Assembly: GCA_048013815.1 (NCBI GenBank)
Contig: CM106586.1
Location: forward strand, 24,242,001 to 24,306,000
DNA from: Setoptus koraiensis
Taxonomy: Eukaryota > Arthropoda
DNA: 64,000 nt
Reading direction: 5' to 3'
The notes below the pieces were generated by a model. It had not been told where the DNA came from and ran no database searches. It saw only the letters and a list, made by a program, of their open reading frames with translations. A program made the position numbers and the translations under genes. Of the stretch, positions 26,910-39,834 are shown piece after piece (the first letter of the stretch is position 1; every line of letters begins with the position of its first letter).

Positions 26910-27409
26910 NNNNNNNNNNNNNNNNNNNNNNNNNNNNNNNNNNNNNNNNNNNNNNNNNNNNNNNNNNNNNNNNNNNNNNNNNNNNNNNNNNNNNNNNNNN
27001 NNNNNNNNNNNNNNNNNNNNNNNNNNNNNNNNNNNNNNNNNNNNNNNNNNNNNNNNNNNNNNNNNNNNNNNNNNNNNNNNNNNNNNNNNNNNNNNNNNNN
27101 NNNNNNNNNNNNNNNNNNNNNNNNNNNNNNNNNNNNNNNNNNNNNNNNNNNNNNNNNNNNNNNNNNNNNNNNNNNNNNNNNNNNNNNNNNNNNNNNNNNN
27201 NNNNNNNNNNNNNNNNNNNNNNNNNNNNNNNNNNNNNNNNNNNNNNNNNNNNNNNNNNNNNNNNNNNNNNNNNNNNNNNNNNNNNNNNNNNNNNNNNNNN
27301 NNNNNNNNNNNNNNNNNNNNNNNNNNNNNNNNNNNNNNNNNNNNNNNNNNNNNNNNNNNNNNNNNNNNNNNNNNNNNNNNNNNNNNNNNNNNNNNNNNNN
27401 NNNNNNNNN
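26910..27409. other. Assembly gap, 500 N
   Basis: Exactly 500 unknown bases, a typical fixed-size scaffold join. The true distance is unknown, and frames crossing it are meaningless. Confidence 0.99.
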
Positions 27410-27917
27410 AAAACGTAAACTTACATATTATTGCTCTTGTGTTGGGCGCTTTATTTAATGAAATTCTAAATGTTAAGATCGAAACACAAAACAAGTCTCC
27501 GTCATAATAGCGTAAGCGATGTTCCCCGATTCTAGCCAGCACATGTGCCTTCGATTAATGTGCGTCGGTTTACGATTCAAGTGCCAGTGTGCTAGAAAAG
27601 AAAAATAAGATAAAATAAAATAAAAAGATTTCCAAACTGACTTCCCAAGTGATATGAACTGACGCTGATCTGTGGCTTAGCCTCTCAATGATTTGCGTGT
27701 CTTACCAGGTATCTAACTGTGCTGATCGATATTATTAGACTGGCACTGAGAAACAAGGATCACATACACACACAGTTCCATTTATCTACACTTCAATCAA
27801 CATAATCTGAATGTGTCCAACAAGGCATCAACCAAGACAGAGAAACCTTTGCCAACCAATACAATTTATCTAGATTTCCAAACCAAGCCGGAGACGCTAA
27901 ATTAATTTCCAACTATC
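27410..27917. other. 5' region of the ZNF706 gene
   Basis: No coding sequence seen; presumed promoter and 5' UTR of the gene starting at 27918. Confidence 0.5.
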
Positions 27918-28354
27918 ATGGCACGAGGACACCAAAAAGAACAATCGAGAGCGAAAAATGCTAAGAAAGCACAATCTGGACCGAAGAAAGGTTAGCATAT
28001 GAATGCAGCCAACCCTACACTTTCCTCCGCAACATTTTGATTCACCAACTGCACAGATTTATCTATAGAAAGTTCACCCATCTTTTTTTCTCAAATTAGG
28101 GTCCGACCAGAGAGCCGCTGCTGCTGCTGCACTCCACTTTTCTTGTTGCATATGCAAGGTAAATGAGCTTATTCAGTTTCATTCTGCGTCATCTAGTAAA
28201 CAATCCATTGTCCAGTCTTAAGTTAATTATTATCTTTTCTACCTCTTACATTCTATAGACCCAAATGCCTGACCCGAAAACATACAAGCAACATTTCGAG
28301 AGCCGACATCCCAAGGCGCCACTTCCGGCTGAATGTGCAGCAGTGCCTACTTAA
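27918..28354 (+). CDS. ZNF706: ZNF706-like small zinc-finger protein
   Basis: Three short exons: 27918-27990, 28100-28158 and 28259-28354, with GT-AG introns of 109 and 100 bp. They join to 75 residues, against 76 in human ZNF706. The N-terminus MARGHQKEQSRAKNAKKAQ is the SERF-like 4F5 motif. The C-terminal half carries a single C2H2 finger (SCCICKTQMPDPKTYKQHFE, then SRHPKAPLPAE). In human cells ZNF706 is a small nucleic-acid-binding protein linked to stem-cell differentiation and to modulation of protein aggregation. The finger knuckle reads SCCICK where human has YTCTVC, so the Cys spacing is kept. It lies tail-to-tail with ASPP, 135 bp between stops. Confidence 0.93.
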
Positions 28355-28489
28355 CCAGGATGACCTGAAATAATCTCAGTAAATTTATCTATTATAAATT
28401 GATTCCTCTATGGATATCTGAAATCTTTACACAAACCCACGTGATTAGCATTTGGCATTTGATTCTTTATTTTAGAATTTGAGTTTATT

Positions 28490-30259
28490 TTAGCATGAGT
28501 TGTTCAGCGCACTGCCATCTGATTGCCTAACTGGCTCTACTTTACGCGCTTGTGGTACACGAGGGTATAGGCCTACCAAATTCCTAGGAATATAGCCCTC
28601 TTTTGGTGGATTTTTCGGATCATTGGTAAATGCAGTTTTTCTGGCCCACCACCATTCTTGTTCTGCGTTATCATCTTTCCTTAGAACAATAAGTAGTTCT
28701 CCGTTTTCAAAGCTTAATTCGTCGCTATTTTGTGCTTCGTAATCGAACAAGGCATAAACTTTTCCTCCATTCATTACTCCAATATTTTCTTGTACATAGA
28801 GAAGATATTCAATAGATTCACTAAAGATCTCCTCATCATCATCTTCAAACTCAATCTGCGCTGCCGTCTGATTATTATGATTGGTCGCGAATATCAGAGC
28901 ACCATGCTCAACGAGATACTGACTCAATGTCCGATCTTGTCGTTGTGCGGAACAATGCAAAGGCGTCCAACCGTTATCATCCTGAACGTTAACATCACAC
29001 CCAGATTCCACAAGATATCTGACTACGTCTGAATGTCCAGCCATGACGGCATTATGTAGGGCTGTGACGCCTTCGTCATTCTGTGCACTTATATCGGCTA
29101 GTTCCTCCGAAGTACATTTGACTAGCTCTAACTCGCCCTCTAATGCAGCATCAAGTAATAATGCTAGAGGATCAAAGCTAACTCTCCGGACAATTCCAGT
29201 ATTATTATTAGAGTTTGTATCTTTTGATGGTGTTGTTTTTGATGCAGCGTTCTTATTATTGGCCTCGTCTATTTGCGCTATATTGACATCAAATGGTGGA
29301 TATATATCGTCCTGACCATAATCCTTTGCGCCTAAATTAAGTGAATTCTTTACATTCTGATTATTTGCAGAAATTGAAGATAAAACAGAATTGTTCTCCT
29401 TCGAAGTAGGGCTAGCTAGTTCGCTATCTTCTTCTTGATCATCTGAAACGTATCCATGGCCATTTTGGTTATCAGTAACATTGCCATTAACTTGAGGTGG
29501 ATGATCTTTATTATTGTTATGTTCTGTTGTCTCATCTTCTTGCCTTTTATCGTTGTTTGTAGTTTTTTCAATATTTGTAATTATGGCTTTATTATCATTA
29601 TGGATATCAGTATTATTACAAGTGTCAACCTGTTGTTGCTGTTGATTATTAATATTGGCACTATTCAGGTGCTTATGGATTGCTAGTATTTCTCCTCCCG
29701 ATTTATTATTATTAATGGCTGATTGTAATTTAAACGAGGGAACAAACGAGTCACTGGCACTATTCTGTTGCGTTGGCTTTATATTGTTAATATTATTATT
29801 GATTCGAGTTCCATTCGAATTTGGTGAAAATTTGGAATGCCTTGGTGGTCTAGTTTTTCTAAAGTTCAATAATTGGCGATTAAGATTATCTACTTGGTCA
29901 AGGGCCTTACGCAATTCTTCGTCCTTTGAATCGATTGTTGATTGAATTGAGTTCAATTCACTGGATAACTTGGAATTAACTGATGAGTGTTGTTGAACTA
30001 GATTCCTCAGTGCCTTTAATCTGTTCAATTTGGCATCTTGGCTTGATATCATCTCAACCAACTGATTGAGTCTTTCCTTTTGTTTGTGTAGACAAACAGC
30101 TTGATCATGTTGATGTTTGGCCATATCGGCCTGTTGCTCTTTTGTTGTCAATATGCGTTGATTATTTTCGATTTGGTTCTGGTGATGCTTGGCAATGTCT
30201 TCGAGATCATCAATGTTAATTGTATTATATGGGGCATACCATGGACTTGTGGCATGCAT
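28490..30259 (-). CDS. ASPP-family protein (coiled coil, PP1 motif, ankyrins, SH3)
   Basis: Member of the apoptosis-stimulating protein of p53 family (vertebrate PPP1R13B/TP53BP2, fly ASPP), an adaptor for protein phosphatase 1 at cell junctions. From the first good ATG (MHATSPWYAPYNTI) it has 589 residues. Residues ~15-130 are a coiled coil matching the ASPP helical region (DLEDIAKHHQNQIENNQ). RVSF at ~359 is the PP1-docking motif. Ankyrin repeats cover ~375-475 (VTALHNAVMAGHSDVVRYL, GWTPLHCSAQRQD) and an SH3 domain ~500-568 (VYALFDYEAQNSDELSFENG, EQEWWWARK). The N-terminal ubiquitin-like/RA domain of ASPP1/2 is absent, and the next gene begins about 950 bp upstream. An acceptor-like ttttgag just before the ATG leaves room for a 5' exon. 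Confidence 0.92.
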   Translation of the reverse strand: MHATSPWYAPYNTINIDDLEDIAKHHQNQIENNQRILTTKEQQADMAKHQHDQAVCLHKQKERLNQLVEMISSQDAKLNRLKALRNLVQQHSSVNSKLSSELNSIQSTIDSKDEELRKALDQVDNLNRQLLNFRKTRPPRHSKFSPNSNGTRINNNINNIKPTQQNSASDSFVPSFKLQSAINNNKSGGEILAIHKHLNSANINNQQQQQVDTCNNTDIHNDNKAIITNIEKTTNNDKRQEDETTEHNNNKDHPPQVNGNVTDNQNGHGYVSDDQEEDSELASPTSKENNSVLSSISANNQNVKNSLNLGAKDYGQDDIYPPFDVNIAQIDEANNKNAASKTTPSKDTNSNNNTGIVRRVSFDPLALLLDAALEGELELVKCTSEELADISAQNDEGVTALHNAVMAGHSDVVRYLVESGCDVNVQDDNGWTPLHCSAQRQDRTLSQYLVEHGALIFATNHNNQTAAQIEFEDDDEEIFSESIEYLLYVQENIGVMNGGKVYALFDYEAQNSDELSFENGELLIVLRKDDNAEQEWWWARKTAFTNDPKNPPKEGYIPRNLVGLYPRVPQARKVEPVRQSDGSALNNSC

Positions 30260-30367
30260 GATGGTTATCTCAAAAATATATATTAATAATATAGTATAAA
30301 GAATATGATAAGGCACTGTTAATATCAATGGAATATCTGTGTATACGTGTGTAAGTGTGTCTATTTT

Positions 30368-31205
<838 letters not shown>

Positions 31206-32561
31206 TTAGGTTATATATTGTGGTTGTGATGGATGATTAGCCCCTAGTGGCTCTAGGATGCCACTATCTGTCAGATCTTCTGTGATATCTTGGAACAACT
31301 TAAGCTTGGCATCCAATGGTAGTAACAAATAGTATTGAAACAGTTTTTCATACTTGGGTGCTTTGATGAACGATGATATATAAACATTTGTAAAGGTGGC
31401 CATAAGAAATTGGCAGTCGAATCGATCTACGATTCCACCATGACCAGGTATAGTGTCACTAAAGTCTTTGATTTTAAAAGCTCTCTTGAAGCCACTCGCA
31501 AAGAAACCTCCAAAAGGTCCAAGTATTGAACTGAATAGTGACAAACTTAGTGAATGCCAAACAAATGGATACATGTTCACGGTAGTGGGTATCTTAGCTA
31601 GATACAGAAGTTCCAAAGCATATGCCCAGTCTTCCGGTAGTATGGTGTACTCGGTCAAAACAAATATCTTTGATGGCTCACAATTTATATCCTGACGACT
31701 AAGACCCTTGGAATAATCGACTGGGCAGATAAAGTAGTTGTACTGGCACATATAGTGAGATAGCTAATAGATGAAGATGAGAATAGATGAAATAATTACA
31801 ATGTTGGAACTATTATATTCAGACAAATGGTTGTTTGTTCTTTTTTTTTTGCAAAAGTTTCAATACTTACAATTGCACCAAGTACGATAGTAGCTAGCCC
31901 GCCACCAATAAAACCCTCCCATGTTTTCTTAGGTGAGAGTTTGATTAACGGAGTTCGGCCACACAATGAGCCGAAAATATATGCCATAATATCATTGCAG
32001 ATAATCATAGATACCGGCACAATAAACCAAATTAACCCTTCAAACAAGTTTTGTATTTGAAGGTATGACTGAGTAACAAAGATGAGGAGAGTCACATGTG
32101 TCCAAGCGAACTGTGTAAAGATAATAGAGGATATAAGAATAAATATTTTTCAGTACACGTTGGGGAAAAAATACGGAGGTGAGTATGATATCAGTTAGGA
32201 TTGTGCTTACCAGTGAGAATTGTCTCATATAAAAACGTTTTTCCAAGCTGAGCACAAACCATACAAAACCAACAATGTACAGACAAAATGAAATGAATCT
32301 GTGATGTGTGTAGTAAACTAAGCTCTCACCATAAATAAAATAATTAGTGGATAATAGGAAATACCATGATAGTGAACGAAACCATTTTAGATTGTGAATT
32401 CTGTAGACTGAGTATCCTATCGAAATAATTTCCTGGAAGCATTTGACCTGAATAGCTAACACTATAAACATTAATGCGATGGGCCCGGCATAAATAAGAA
32501 ATGCAAAAATGCCAACCATAAAAAAGGTGAATATTGTGCGTAGCACATAATTGGGAACCAT
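31206..32561 (-). CDS. CDS: Phosphatidate cytidylyltransferase (CDP-diacylglycerol synthase)
   Basis: Integral ER membrane enzyme making CDP-diacylglycerol from phosphatidate and CTP, the precursor of phosphatidylinositol and cardiolipin; the fly orthologue limits PIP2 regeneration in photoreceptors. Three exons on the minus strand: 32561-32211, 32110-31871 and 31763-31206, with GT-AG introns of 100 and 107 bp, all phase 0, joining to 382 residues. Several hydrophobic helices are visible. The family signature is complete ([12 protein letters not shown]…[11 protein letters not shown]), and [20 protein letters not shown] is nearly invariant. Human CDS1/2 have about 445-461 residues; the difference is mostly the cytosolic N-terminus, as this protein starts at the first membrane helix ([11 protein letters not shown]). 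I saw no upstream splice acceptor. Confidence 0.96.
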
Positions 32562-35500
32562 GATGTCCCGATATTATATGTTTGTGGTATGAATAAATAA
32601 TAATTCCTTATGATGCTGGTTCACCGTAGCAAAATCAACCAAATACGTTCTGGTTTTTAAATTCTGGTTTTCGTCACTATGATAAATACATGTTAGCATT
32701 GACCACCACTGCTCTCTTCTAACGAAGCTTGCAGTGATAAATAAACATGTAGCTTTGGCTTTGCTCTCGCTAGCGCGTGTACCTAATCAATATATACGCT
32801 TTTTGTAAGTGCCTTTTACACTGTAGAGGGCGCAAAACAGTTTCACTTGCAATAAACAAACAGTCATATTCTCAGGTCGCCCTTACGAAGGCACCCCTTG
32901 CCCATTGATACCCTCTTATCTCGATCTAACCTAGCAAAACGTGTTCAGCTCAACGCTCCAAACAAGCTACGAAATGCCATTTTACCTACTTTCGTCGGTT
33001 CGGGTAATATCTTGGTGTTTCTGGTGTTGTAGGGGGCGCTGCACGGCATGGAAAATACATGGACGCGCACTTTTCTTTGCAACTTCAATGTTAAACTGCA
33101 CAGAAAAGCGTCTTGCCAACACCAGAAACACCAAATTATTACTCGAACCGGGCAAAAGTGGGAACTACGGCATACCAAAGCTTGTTCGGGGGGGGGGGAG
33201 TTGAGCTGTGAATACGTTTCACTTGGTTAGACCGAAATCTGAAGTGTATCGATGGTGAAGTTTTCCTCGTTAGAGCGGACTAACAGTGCCGCACTAATGT
33301 TAGCGCAGCTTTCTTGCTCCTCGCATGCGCACTAGAGCGACTAACAAGCAGGCAAACGGCAGGCAATATGCAGGAGAGCTCCCACTATCAGCTGTTGTGC
33401 GTCAAATCTCACAGCGCCTTGTGAGGCACATTTTTGTATTGAGAATCGCCTGTCAGTCTGGTCGAACCGCACTAACACTAACTGCCGATTTTAGTGCGGG
33501 TTGAGAAATGCGTACTTGTGAAAAACTGCTGTGGCAAGCTTGGCATTTATTGTAGGAATCAAAGTACAAAATACAAATGATTGTTGCTCTGTCAATTCTG
33601 CAACAGTGCAAATGAAAAACTACTCCACCTACTGTTCAGTTGCAAAACTAATCAACTTTTCAACAAAGTGTCACACAGTAAACATCCTTGACAATTTAAC
33701 ATCTTGCGACCTCGCCATCAGTTAGAATGACGCGTCGACTAATAGGTCTTAGCAAGCATATCTTGTTAGAATGTGGCACCTAACAAATGGCATTTAAATC
33801 AATAGTCGAAAGAATTGGCTATTATAAGATCGACAATCTCAACTGTCGATCATTCGTAATGTCGATGAAATGAGTTGAGCGTTACTTCAAGAGAGCTATG
33901 TGATTGCTTCGTCGCGTTTCGATGTTGTGGTGCCAAATAGCTATTTATTACGTGTTATAATTATGTAACACTTGACACGAGCGACACCTTTAGTCAGCTT
34001 GCCAACCTTAAATAAGGAACAAGTTATTCTGCTAAGCTAGTGAACAATTTCCACGTAAGATGGTGTTCGATATCTGACAATGATCAAATGGCATCAACGA
34101 TAAAAACAATAAATGACAAATCCTCTCCTTTGATTGGTTTATATACTTTTCTTGACCTTTCATGATATGATTGATACCGTTGTGAGTTGAGTAGAGTTCT
34201 TTGCTTTGAATGATGAACTGTCCTAGTAAATGTCATAACATTTTTTTTTTGCGTTGGTCACATTGATAGACGTGCGTTTTATGTAATGAGTTTGAATTGG
34301 TGTTAAAGCATCATTCAACATGAAGATAACCGATGATCAGCTTACCTCATGTCGTTCAACAACCAGGATAGATTGAGGAAGCTATCCATCAACCATCTCG
34401 TGACCATTTTTCCACAAGAACAGAGTTCAAATTAATTATTGCGTCATCAAAACTAATGAAATATATTGGTTATGTAGTGTGTCTGCTAGAGAAAAACATC
34501 GTTAAGAGATATCTTGAGCAGTTTCTTTAATCACCATACAAAACAGCCTGCACCATGCCTTAGACTATTCCATTTCGCGATTCAGCTGGACACACCTGTT
34601 TACTATGAGATGTTATGCCAGTCAGAGTTGAGGTTAGTAACCCGTTCAATGAGGTGAAACATGTTACAGTGTCAAGGTCTCAGAAACCTTGACGCTAGAA
34701 AATTCTTTCGACGTCATTATATTAGATTAGATAATTCCTAGTTTGGAAGATAGCATAAAGAAGCGCCCTGTCGAGTTTCGCCAAGTTGCTGGTTAGGAAT
34801 GCATGTGAACTTGAAACATATTCAAGTCCGAGTTATATCAATTAATAATTGAAATGCTTATTTTCGTCATCGCATGATTTTACTTGAATCTCGAGAGTTT
34901 TCTTTCTTCTGCATTTGCTGATGCCTTTATTTGAAGTTTCCTTTTTTCATTGCCTCAAAACAGGAAAACAGTCGAGATTGGAGGCATGGACTAAAATAAC
35001 GACAGGTTGTAAAATAACGACAGGTGGTTTTTATAGAAATTTGATGATATTGGATATTTTTGTTCGAGTTGTCGGTGACAGTTATAATTCACTTATGCAT
35101 CTCGGCTCGTTCTATTGAAGTCAGGATGAACTCATTTTGCTGGTCTTTATACATGTATTTATCATTTATCATACATGTAATAGGTGTATCTATTATTAAA
35201 ATAGTGACACTTTTGATGACTAGTGGAACCTTGCATTGTGAAAGCGGCCCATATCTACACTGAAAGATTTGTCTGCTAGCAACATGTCAGTATTGGTAAC
35301 TAGTAATACTGATCGTAAACAATAAAATCAGTCAAAAAAAATTAAAAAAGAAGTCAATGAATGTGATTTTCGTTTGTACCACAAGATACATCAATCTTGG
35401 AGGCCTTGATGTGTGTCTAAAACAGACAAAAATGTCACTCCTAGCCAATGCTAACAATTCGTCTTGTGATCTGATCAAAAACCATCATTATCATCATTTT

Positions 35501-36031
35501 GGATCTTGTTGGTTCTCGATAAATGATTGTTCATGTTGCCTGCCAAATCGCAGTCATTACTGTAAGTAAGAACAACATATATCATGATATGTTTTTTATC
35601 AATCGAACAAATCGATTATTGCCATGAGCAATTATGGAAAATCTAGGTTGGAAAATACACTGATATATGGCGCTGATATATTGATTGTTGATTGTGGTCG
35701 CCATGTGATCAAGTGTGAATAAATATCTTGATAAATGTCTCATTATTACTACAATTATTATTTGGTACTTTTAATCGTAATATTGACTCTATTCTATTTG
35801 ATAGAATAACAGCTAATCCTGGTTTTATTTTGATATTTTACCCGGACAATTGAAAAAAATTATTCATCCTTGATTGACCGACACTGAATACCTTCATCGC
35901 GGCCACATTCAAATAATTGTTGATTGAGCAACATCAATATCGTTCAGATTACATAAGGATTTGTTTATTTATCACAGGCAATTGCTATACGCAACAACAA
36001 TAAAATCATAGATTTATGAATTGAATTGAAT
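32562..36031. other. Intergenic, with a fold-back repeat
   Basis: No gene recognised. Apart from the inverted repeat at 32946-33208 and more GC-rich sequence at 33240-33500, the stretch is AT-rich with short unsupported frames. The last part is presumably the Rab32 5' region. Confidence 0.6.
32946..33208. repeat. Imperfect fold-back (inverted-repeat) element, about 263 bp
   Basis: Left arm 32946-33029 and right arm 33117-33208 are reverse complements over most of their length, sharing cagctcaac at the ends and ttggtgtttctggtgttg at the inner edges, with roughly 80 % match by eye. The ~87-bp centre also shows partial inverted similarity. This explains why frames on both strands translate to similar peptides (RVISWCFWC and RVIIWCFWC). 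A G11 run (33188-33198) lies in the right arm. The form is that of a small non-autonomous fold-back element or MITE; no clear target-site duplication was found. Confidence 0.75.
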
Positions 36032-36894
36032 ATGGCCACCATGGGACGTATACCACCACCAATAACAAAAGAGTATCTATTTAAGATATTAGTTGTTGGC
36101 GAGGCCGCAACAGGCAAGACAAGTTTCATAAAACGTTATGTACACCAATTCTTTTCTAGAGCTTACAAGGCAACTATTGGTGTTGATTTTGCTTTAAAAG
36201 CTATTAATTTAGACGATTCCACTATAGTTAGATTGCAATTATGGGATATAGCTGGCCAAGAAAGATTTGGCAATATGACAAGAGTTTATTACAGGGACGC
36301 AGTAGGAGCATTTATAGTATTTGATGTTAGTAGGCCTAAAACATTCGAATCGGTTATCAAATGGAAGGCTGATCTAGATAATAAGGTGTTACTAGCTGAT
36401 GGCTCTAGAATACCATGCGTATTATTGGCGAATAAATGTGATGCAGAAAAGATCGACATAGCCAAGGATGAAGACGCTTTAAGTCAATTTAGTAAACAAC
36501 AAGGCTTTGCTGGCTGGTTTTACACAAGTCCAAAGGATAATATCAATATAGAACAATCGGCTAGATTTCTCGTCGAGAAGGTAAGCAACTCTAGCTCAGA
36601 CTAGATATAGATTGATATCAAAGCATTAATCAAACACAATGGAGGCACAATTGTCAATCACATTGTTATTTGTCACTATCTAACCCGGTGTTATTATTAT
36701 TATCTCACTATATCTATCTATGCTATAACAATGAAAACGGTTTGATGACAATGGTTGGATAATACCAGATTCTAAGGCGTCAACAAGCTATCGATTATCA
36801 GGAATCGAACAGGAATGATACAATAATTGTTGATAATAATAATCGCAATGGTACCAGCTACCAAGCGACCAGAAACAAGACATGTTGTCGCTGA
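36032..36894 (+). CDS. Rab32/Rab38-family small GTPase
   Basis: Rab of the Rab32/38 (fly Lightoid) subfamily, acting in transport to lysosome-related organelles such as pigment granules. Exon 1 is 36032-36580; a 188-bp GT-AG intron follows, and exon 2 (36769-36894) starts ILRRQQAIDYQE and ends KTCCR. Total 224 residues, against 225 in human RAB32. Seen: P-loop GEAATGKTS, effector loop YKATIGVDFALK, DIAGQERFGNMTRVYY, and the subfamily signature GFAGWFYTS. The terminal CCR offers double geranylgeranylation. Oddity: the G5 motif is TSPK instead of TSAK. The initiator is ATG at 36032 or the second at 36041 (accATGG). Reading straight through exon 1 would give a false stop without the prenylation motif. 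Confidence 0.95.
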
Positions 36895-39600
36895 TTAAGT
36901 AACAATATCATCGGTTCTCTATTTTGTGTTGGAGCTCACTGCGATCAATCACGATACAATCAACAACAAACATTAAGTCTACTCTAAAGTCAATCCCCAA
37001 TAGATCGTATTAAGAGTGTGCAATGATGGTTGGGGTGCCAAGGACTTCAATTATAAGACAAGATTCATTCTCGATTATTGATTCAAATTGCTACCACAAC
37101 AAATAAGCTTGATAATGTTCACTTGTAGCGCTAAAGACACACAAACACGATGAAATAGTATTTTCACCATAGTTGCATTTGTTTAGTGAGAATAAATATA
37201 TTTTTAGTTTACCTGTCGTTGCTGTTGTTGCCGTAGTGGTTGTTGTTTACTAGCTCAGGTTCGAGGCGAGTCTTGGTAGCTTTTATCTGACAACAACAAC
37301 CACATATTCTCAAATTCACCAAAGTTACATGCATGACTGTCATCATCTTCTAAAGCCACGCGAAGCGCAATAATTAAACGCGCTCACCTTAAATATTACT
37401 ATTAATATTAGCAGGTTGTCGCTGTTAGAGACTTGAATTATTTGTGGTAACAATAATAATTTTTTTTTGTCGACAATCGTAGTCTAGACTCTGTGTATGA
37501 CCACCGATTGACGTTATTGTTGCTGCTGTTGCACAATTGAAGATTGGGTGTCAACAACTCTTCTTTTATCTTCTCAACAGAACAGCCAATTTTAACGTAC
37601 CTTAAAGTAAAAGTAGCAACTTCACCTGTGTGTCTAGATCACTATAATTAGCCGGGTGACGCAAGCTTTATTATACGCTAACTAACTCGGCACTAACTAA
37701 GGGTGTCCCCGTCTTGTTAAGTCTACAATACATGATTTCTATCTTTACTATCGTGCGCACTCTCATAGTAACAACAACAACAACAACAACAACAACAAAT
37801 AATTAGTTATCTTATGACGTAGTCGGGGTTAGAAATAGGGAAAAGCCAGCTCTTTGCTTGTATTCTCTGGGCGCACTTACGAAAATATCAGCAATCATTT
37901 GATTGGCTGTTGTTATTATTGGACATACGCAAGTGTGAGACTGACTTCACTTCTGGCCACCATTTTGAATACATATAATTTTGCATCCATCAAGTAACTT
38001 TAATGGTGACATAAATACCAGTACTCGATATATCCAATTACTGAGCACTCACATAGTTCCTTGCGTTGACCCAATGCGACAGTGGCATGCTTTTATGGTT
38101 GGCAAGATATACTGTGAATAATCTTTTGGGAGCACGATTGGAACGTGTTCAATCTATCAGTTAAACTTATTAGGATGAGTCATGAAAATCGATGATTGTC
38201 GGCAACAAATAATAGTAATAACCACAACTGATGTAGACGAGACGCCTTCTTTTTTTACGCTAACAAGCGGCGTCTTTTGCAGGCTCAAGAGAATCAAAGT
38301 GATTCAACTTAACGGATTCAAGAAAGCACAATGAGAGAGTTAGTCGGATTCAATTAGCTGGCCTCATGACTTCATGTCGCTGTTTAGTATAATGCTCACT
38401 TGACGAAGAGTGACTCATTAACTCCAAGACTGTGTTGGTGTGTGCTATAATAGGCTTAGCAAGATTTGATTATTTGTTTTGTTAACATGAACATCCGGAA
38501 TGTGCTTTGTTCATTTTTGTTTAATTGCTCATTAACTATCCATGCTTTTAGTTGGTAGTGGTGGCCAATTTATTAGTAATACAATTATGGCATCTTAAGG
38601 CAAAATGTTAAGTGTCCCAAATAGGTCTATGCTCTTAAAAATATGAATAATTTTCATGAGTGAATGTTGCAGCTAACTTCAGCTTCAGCAACTCCAACAA
38701 CAACAACAACAACAACAGCACTGTTACATGCAATGAAGTAACAGAGGTGAGAAGAAGAACAGAAGACTTGTAGAAGTTTTTGAAGAATAATTGCATAAGT
38801 GCGCGCCATTAGCAACCATAGAGTGACAGTAGAGAGTCTATTTCCGCCATATATCACACATGGTTGGATTTATCAATAACTTTGATTGCTTGTTTAATGC
38901 TCATTACGCCAATGCAGGCGAGTGCTCAATCAATCAACTTTGTAAAAGTATTTTTCCACAATAATCAATACCAGCAATACACACGGTAGTGTCAACATAC
39001 TTTTGCAGCAATGATGATGTAATCGAGTGGTATTCCTATATGAGCAATAATACTGGAGATTCCCGATCTCTGTCTGTCTGTCTCTCTCACACAGGCTGTC
39101 GTGTCTTACCTGCAGATTATTTCCTTTTTCATTGAGGTGTGCGCCTCTGTTAGTTGGCATTAACAATTGTTGTGATTGTTGTGTGTTAAGTAGTCGATAA
39201 ATAGACTGGGCTCATGCGACACAAACAGTCTATACACCCATTAGAACACTTCCTGCTACTATACCACTAGATTGGTATTGCAGTATTGCTGTATGTATGA
39301 TACGATTTACCTTCATTTTTGTTTTCCAATTCATTCGCAAACATTGTGTTGTTGCAAGATACCGGTACAGGAACGGCAACCATTTAAACAGAATCACACA
39401 AACAATTTATTGTATCGCTGTCGTAACAACCTGTTGTTGTCACATATATCGATACTATTTATCTGTAACAACTTTCCACTAACATCGGGATTAATTCGAA
39501 CAGCCAGAGAAGAAACAAAGGAATTGTAAGTGAGAGAGAGAAAGCCTTCACCTTCGAGATATTGCAATAATGCCTGTTGTAGACATTGTTTTCAGCATCC
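36895..39600. other. Intergenic, repeat-poor, no gene recognised
   Basis: Contains CAA tracts (37772-37798, 38697-38717) and a minus-strand frame (39166-39110) with a good donor (ctgcag, then gtaaga) that could be an isolated first exon; no partner exon was found. Confidence 0.5.
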
Positions 39601-39648
39601 TGAGACTCAGAACAGGTCAGTGAGCGAACGAGTGTGAGTGTATTTTAG

Positions 39649-39834
39649 GTATAAACAACGAAATTATTGGCTTTCGTTCGAATGGAGCCAACTGTCACTC
39701 TGGTAACGCCGGTGCCTGTCATGAGGAGGAGACTTGCGATGTTTTGGCCCGCCTAAATGTCTATGACTCATGCAACATCAACAACTACGACAGCGACTTC
39801 TTTTTACAAGAAACACCAACACCAACAAGACAGG
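39649..39834 (+). CDS. Possible cysteine-rich exon of a secreted protein (partial)
   Basis: A 62-codon open stretch bounded by an acceptor (tattttag) and a weak donor (acaagacag, then gttgta) reads GINNEIIGFRSNGANC and then HSGNAGACHEEETCDVLARL. The spacing C-x6-C-x5-C with GxxG between the first two Cys resembles the start of CLIP-like or related arthropod Cys-rich domains, though the later cysteines of such a domain are not seen. A preceding 16-codon frame with an ATG at 39570 would need a 33-bp intron, much shorter than others in this window. A following exon may start after the strong pyrimidine tract ending at 40135. The gene model is unresolved. Confidence 0.35.

Noticed and set aside
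26865-27542. Long open frames across the gap
   Set aside because: They consist mainly of unknown bases (N).
32941-33204. Similar peptides on both strands containing CFWC
   Set aside because: Explained by the inverted-repeat arms; not coding.
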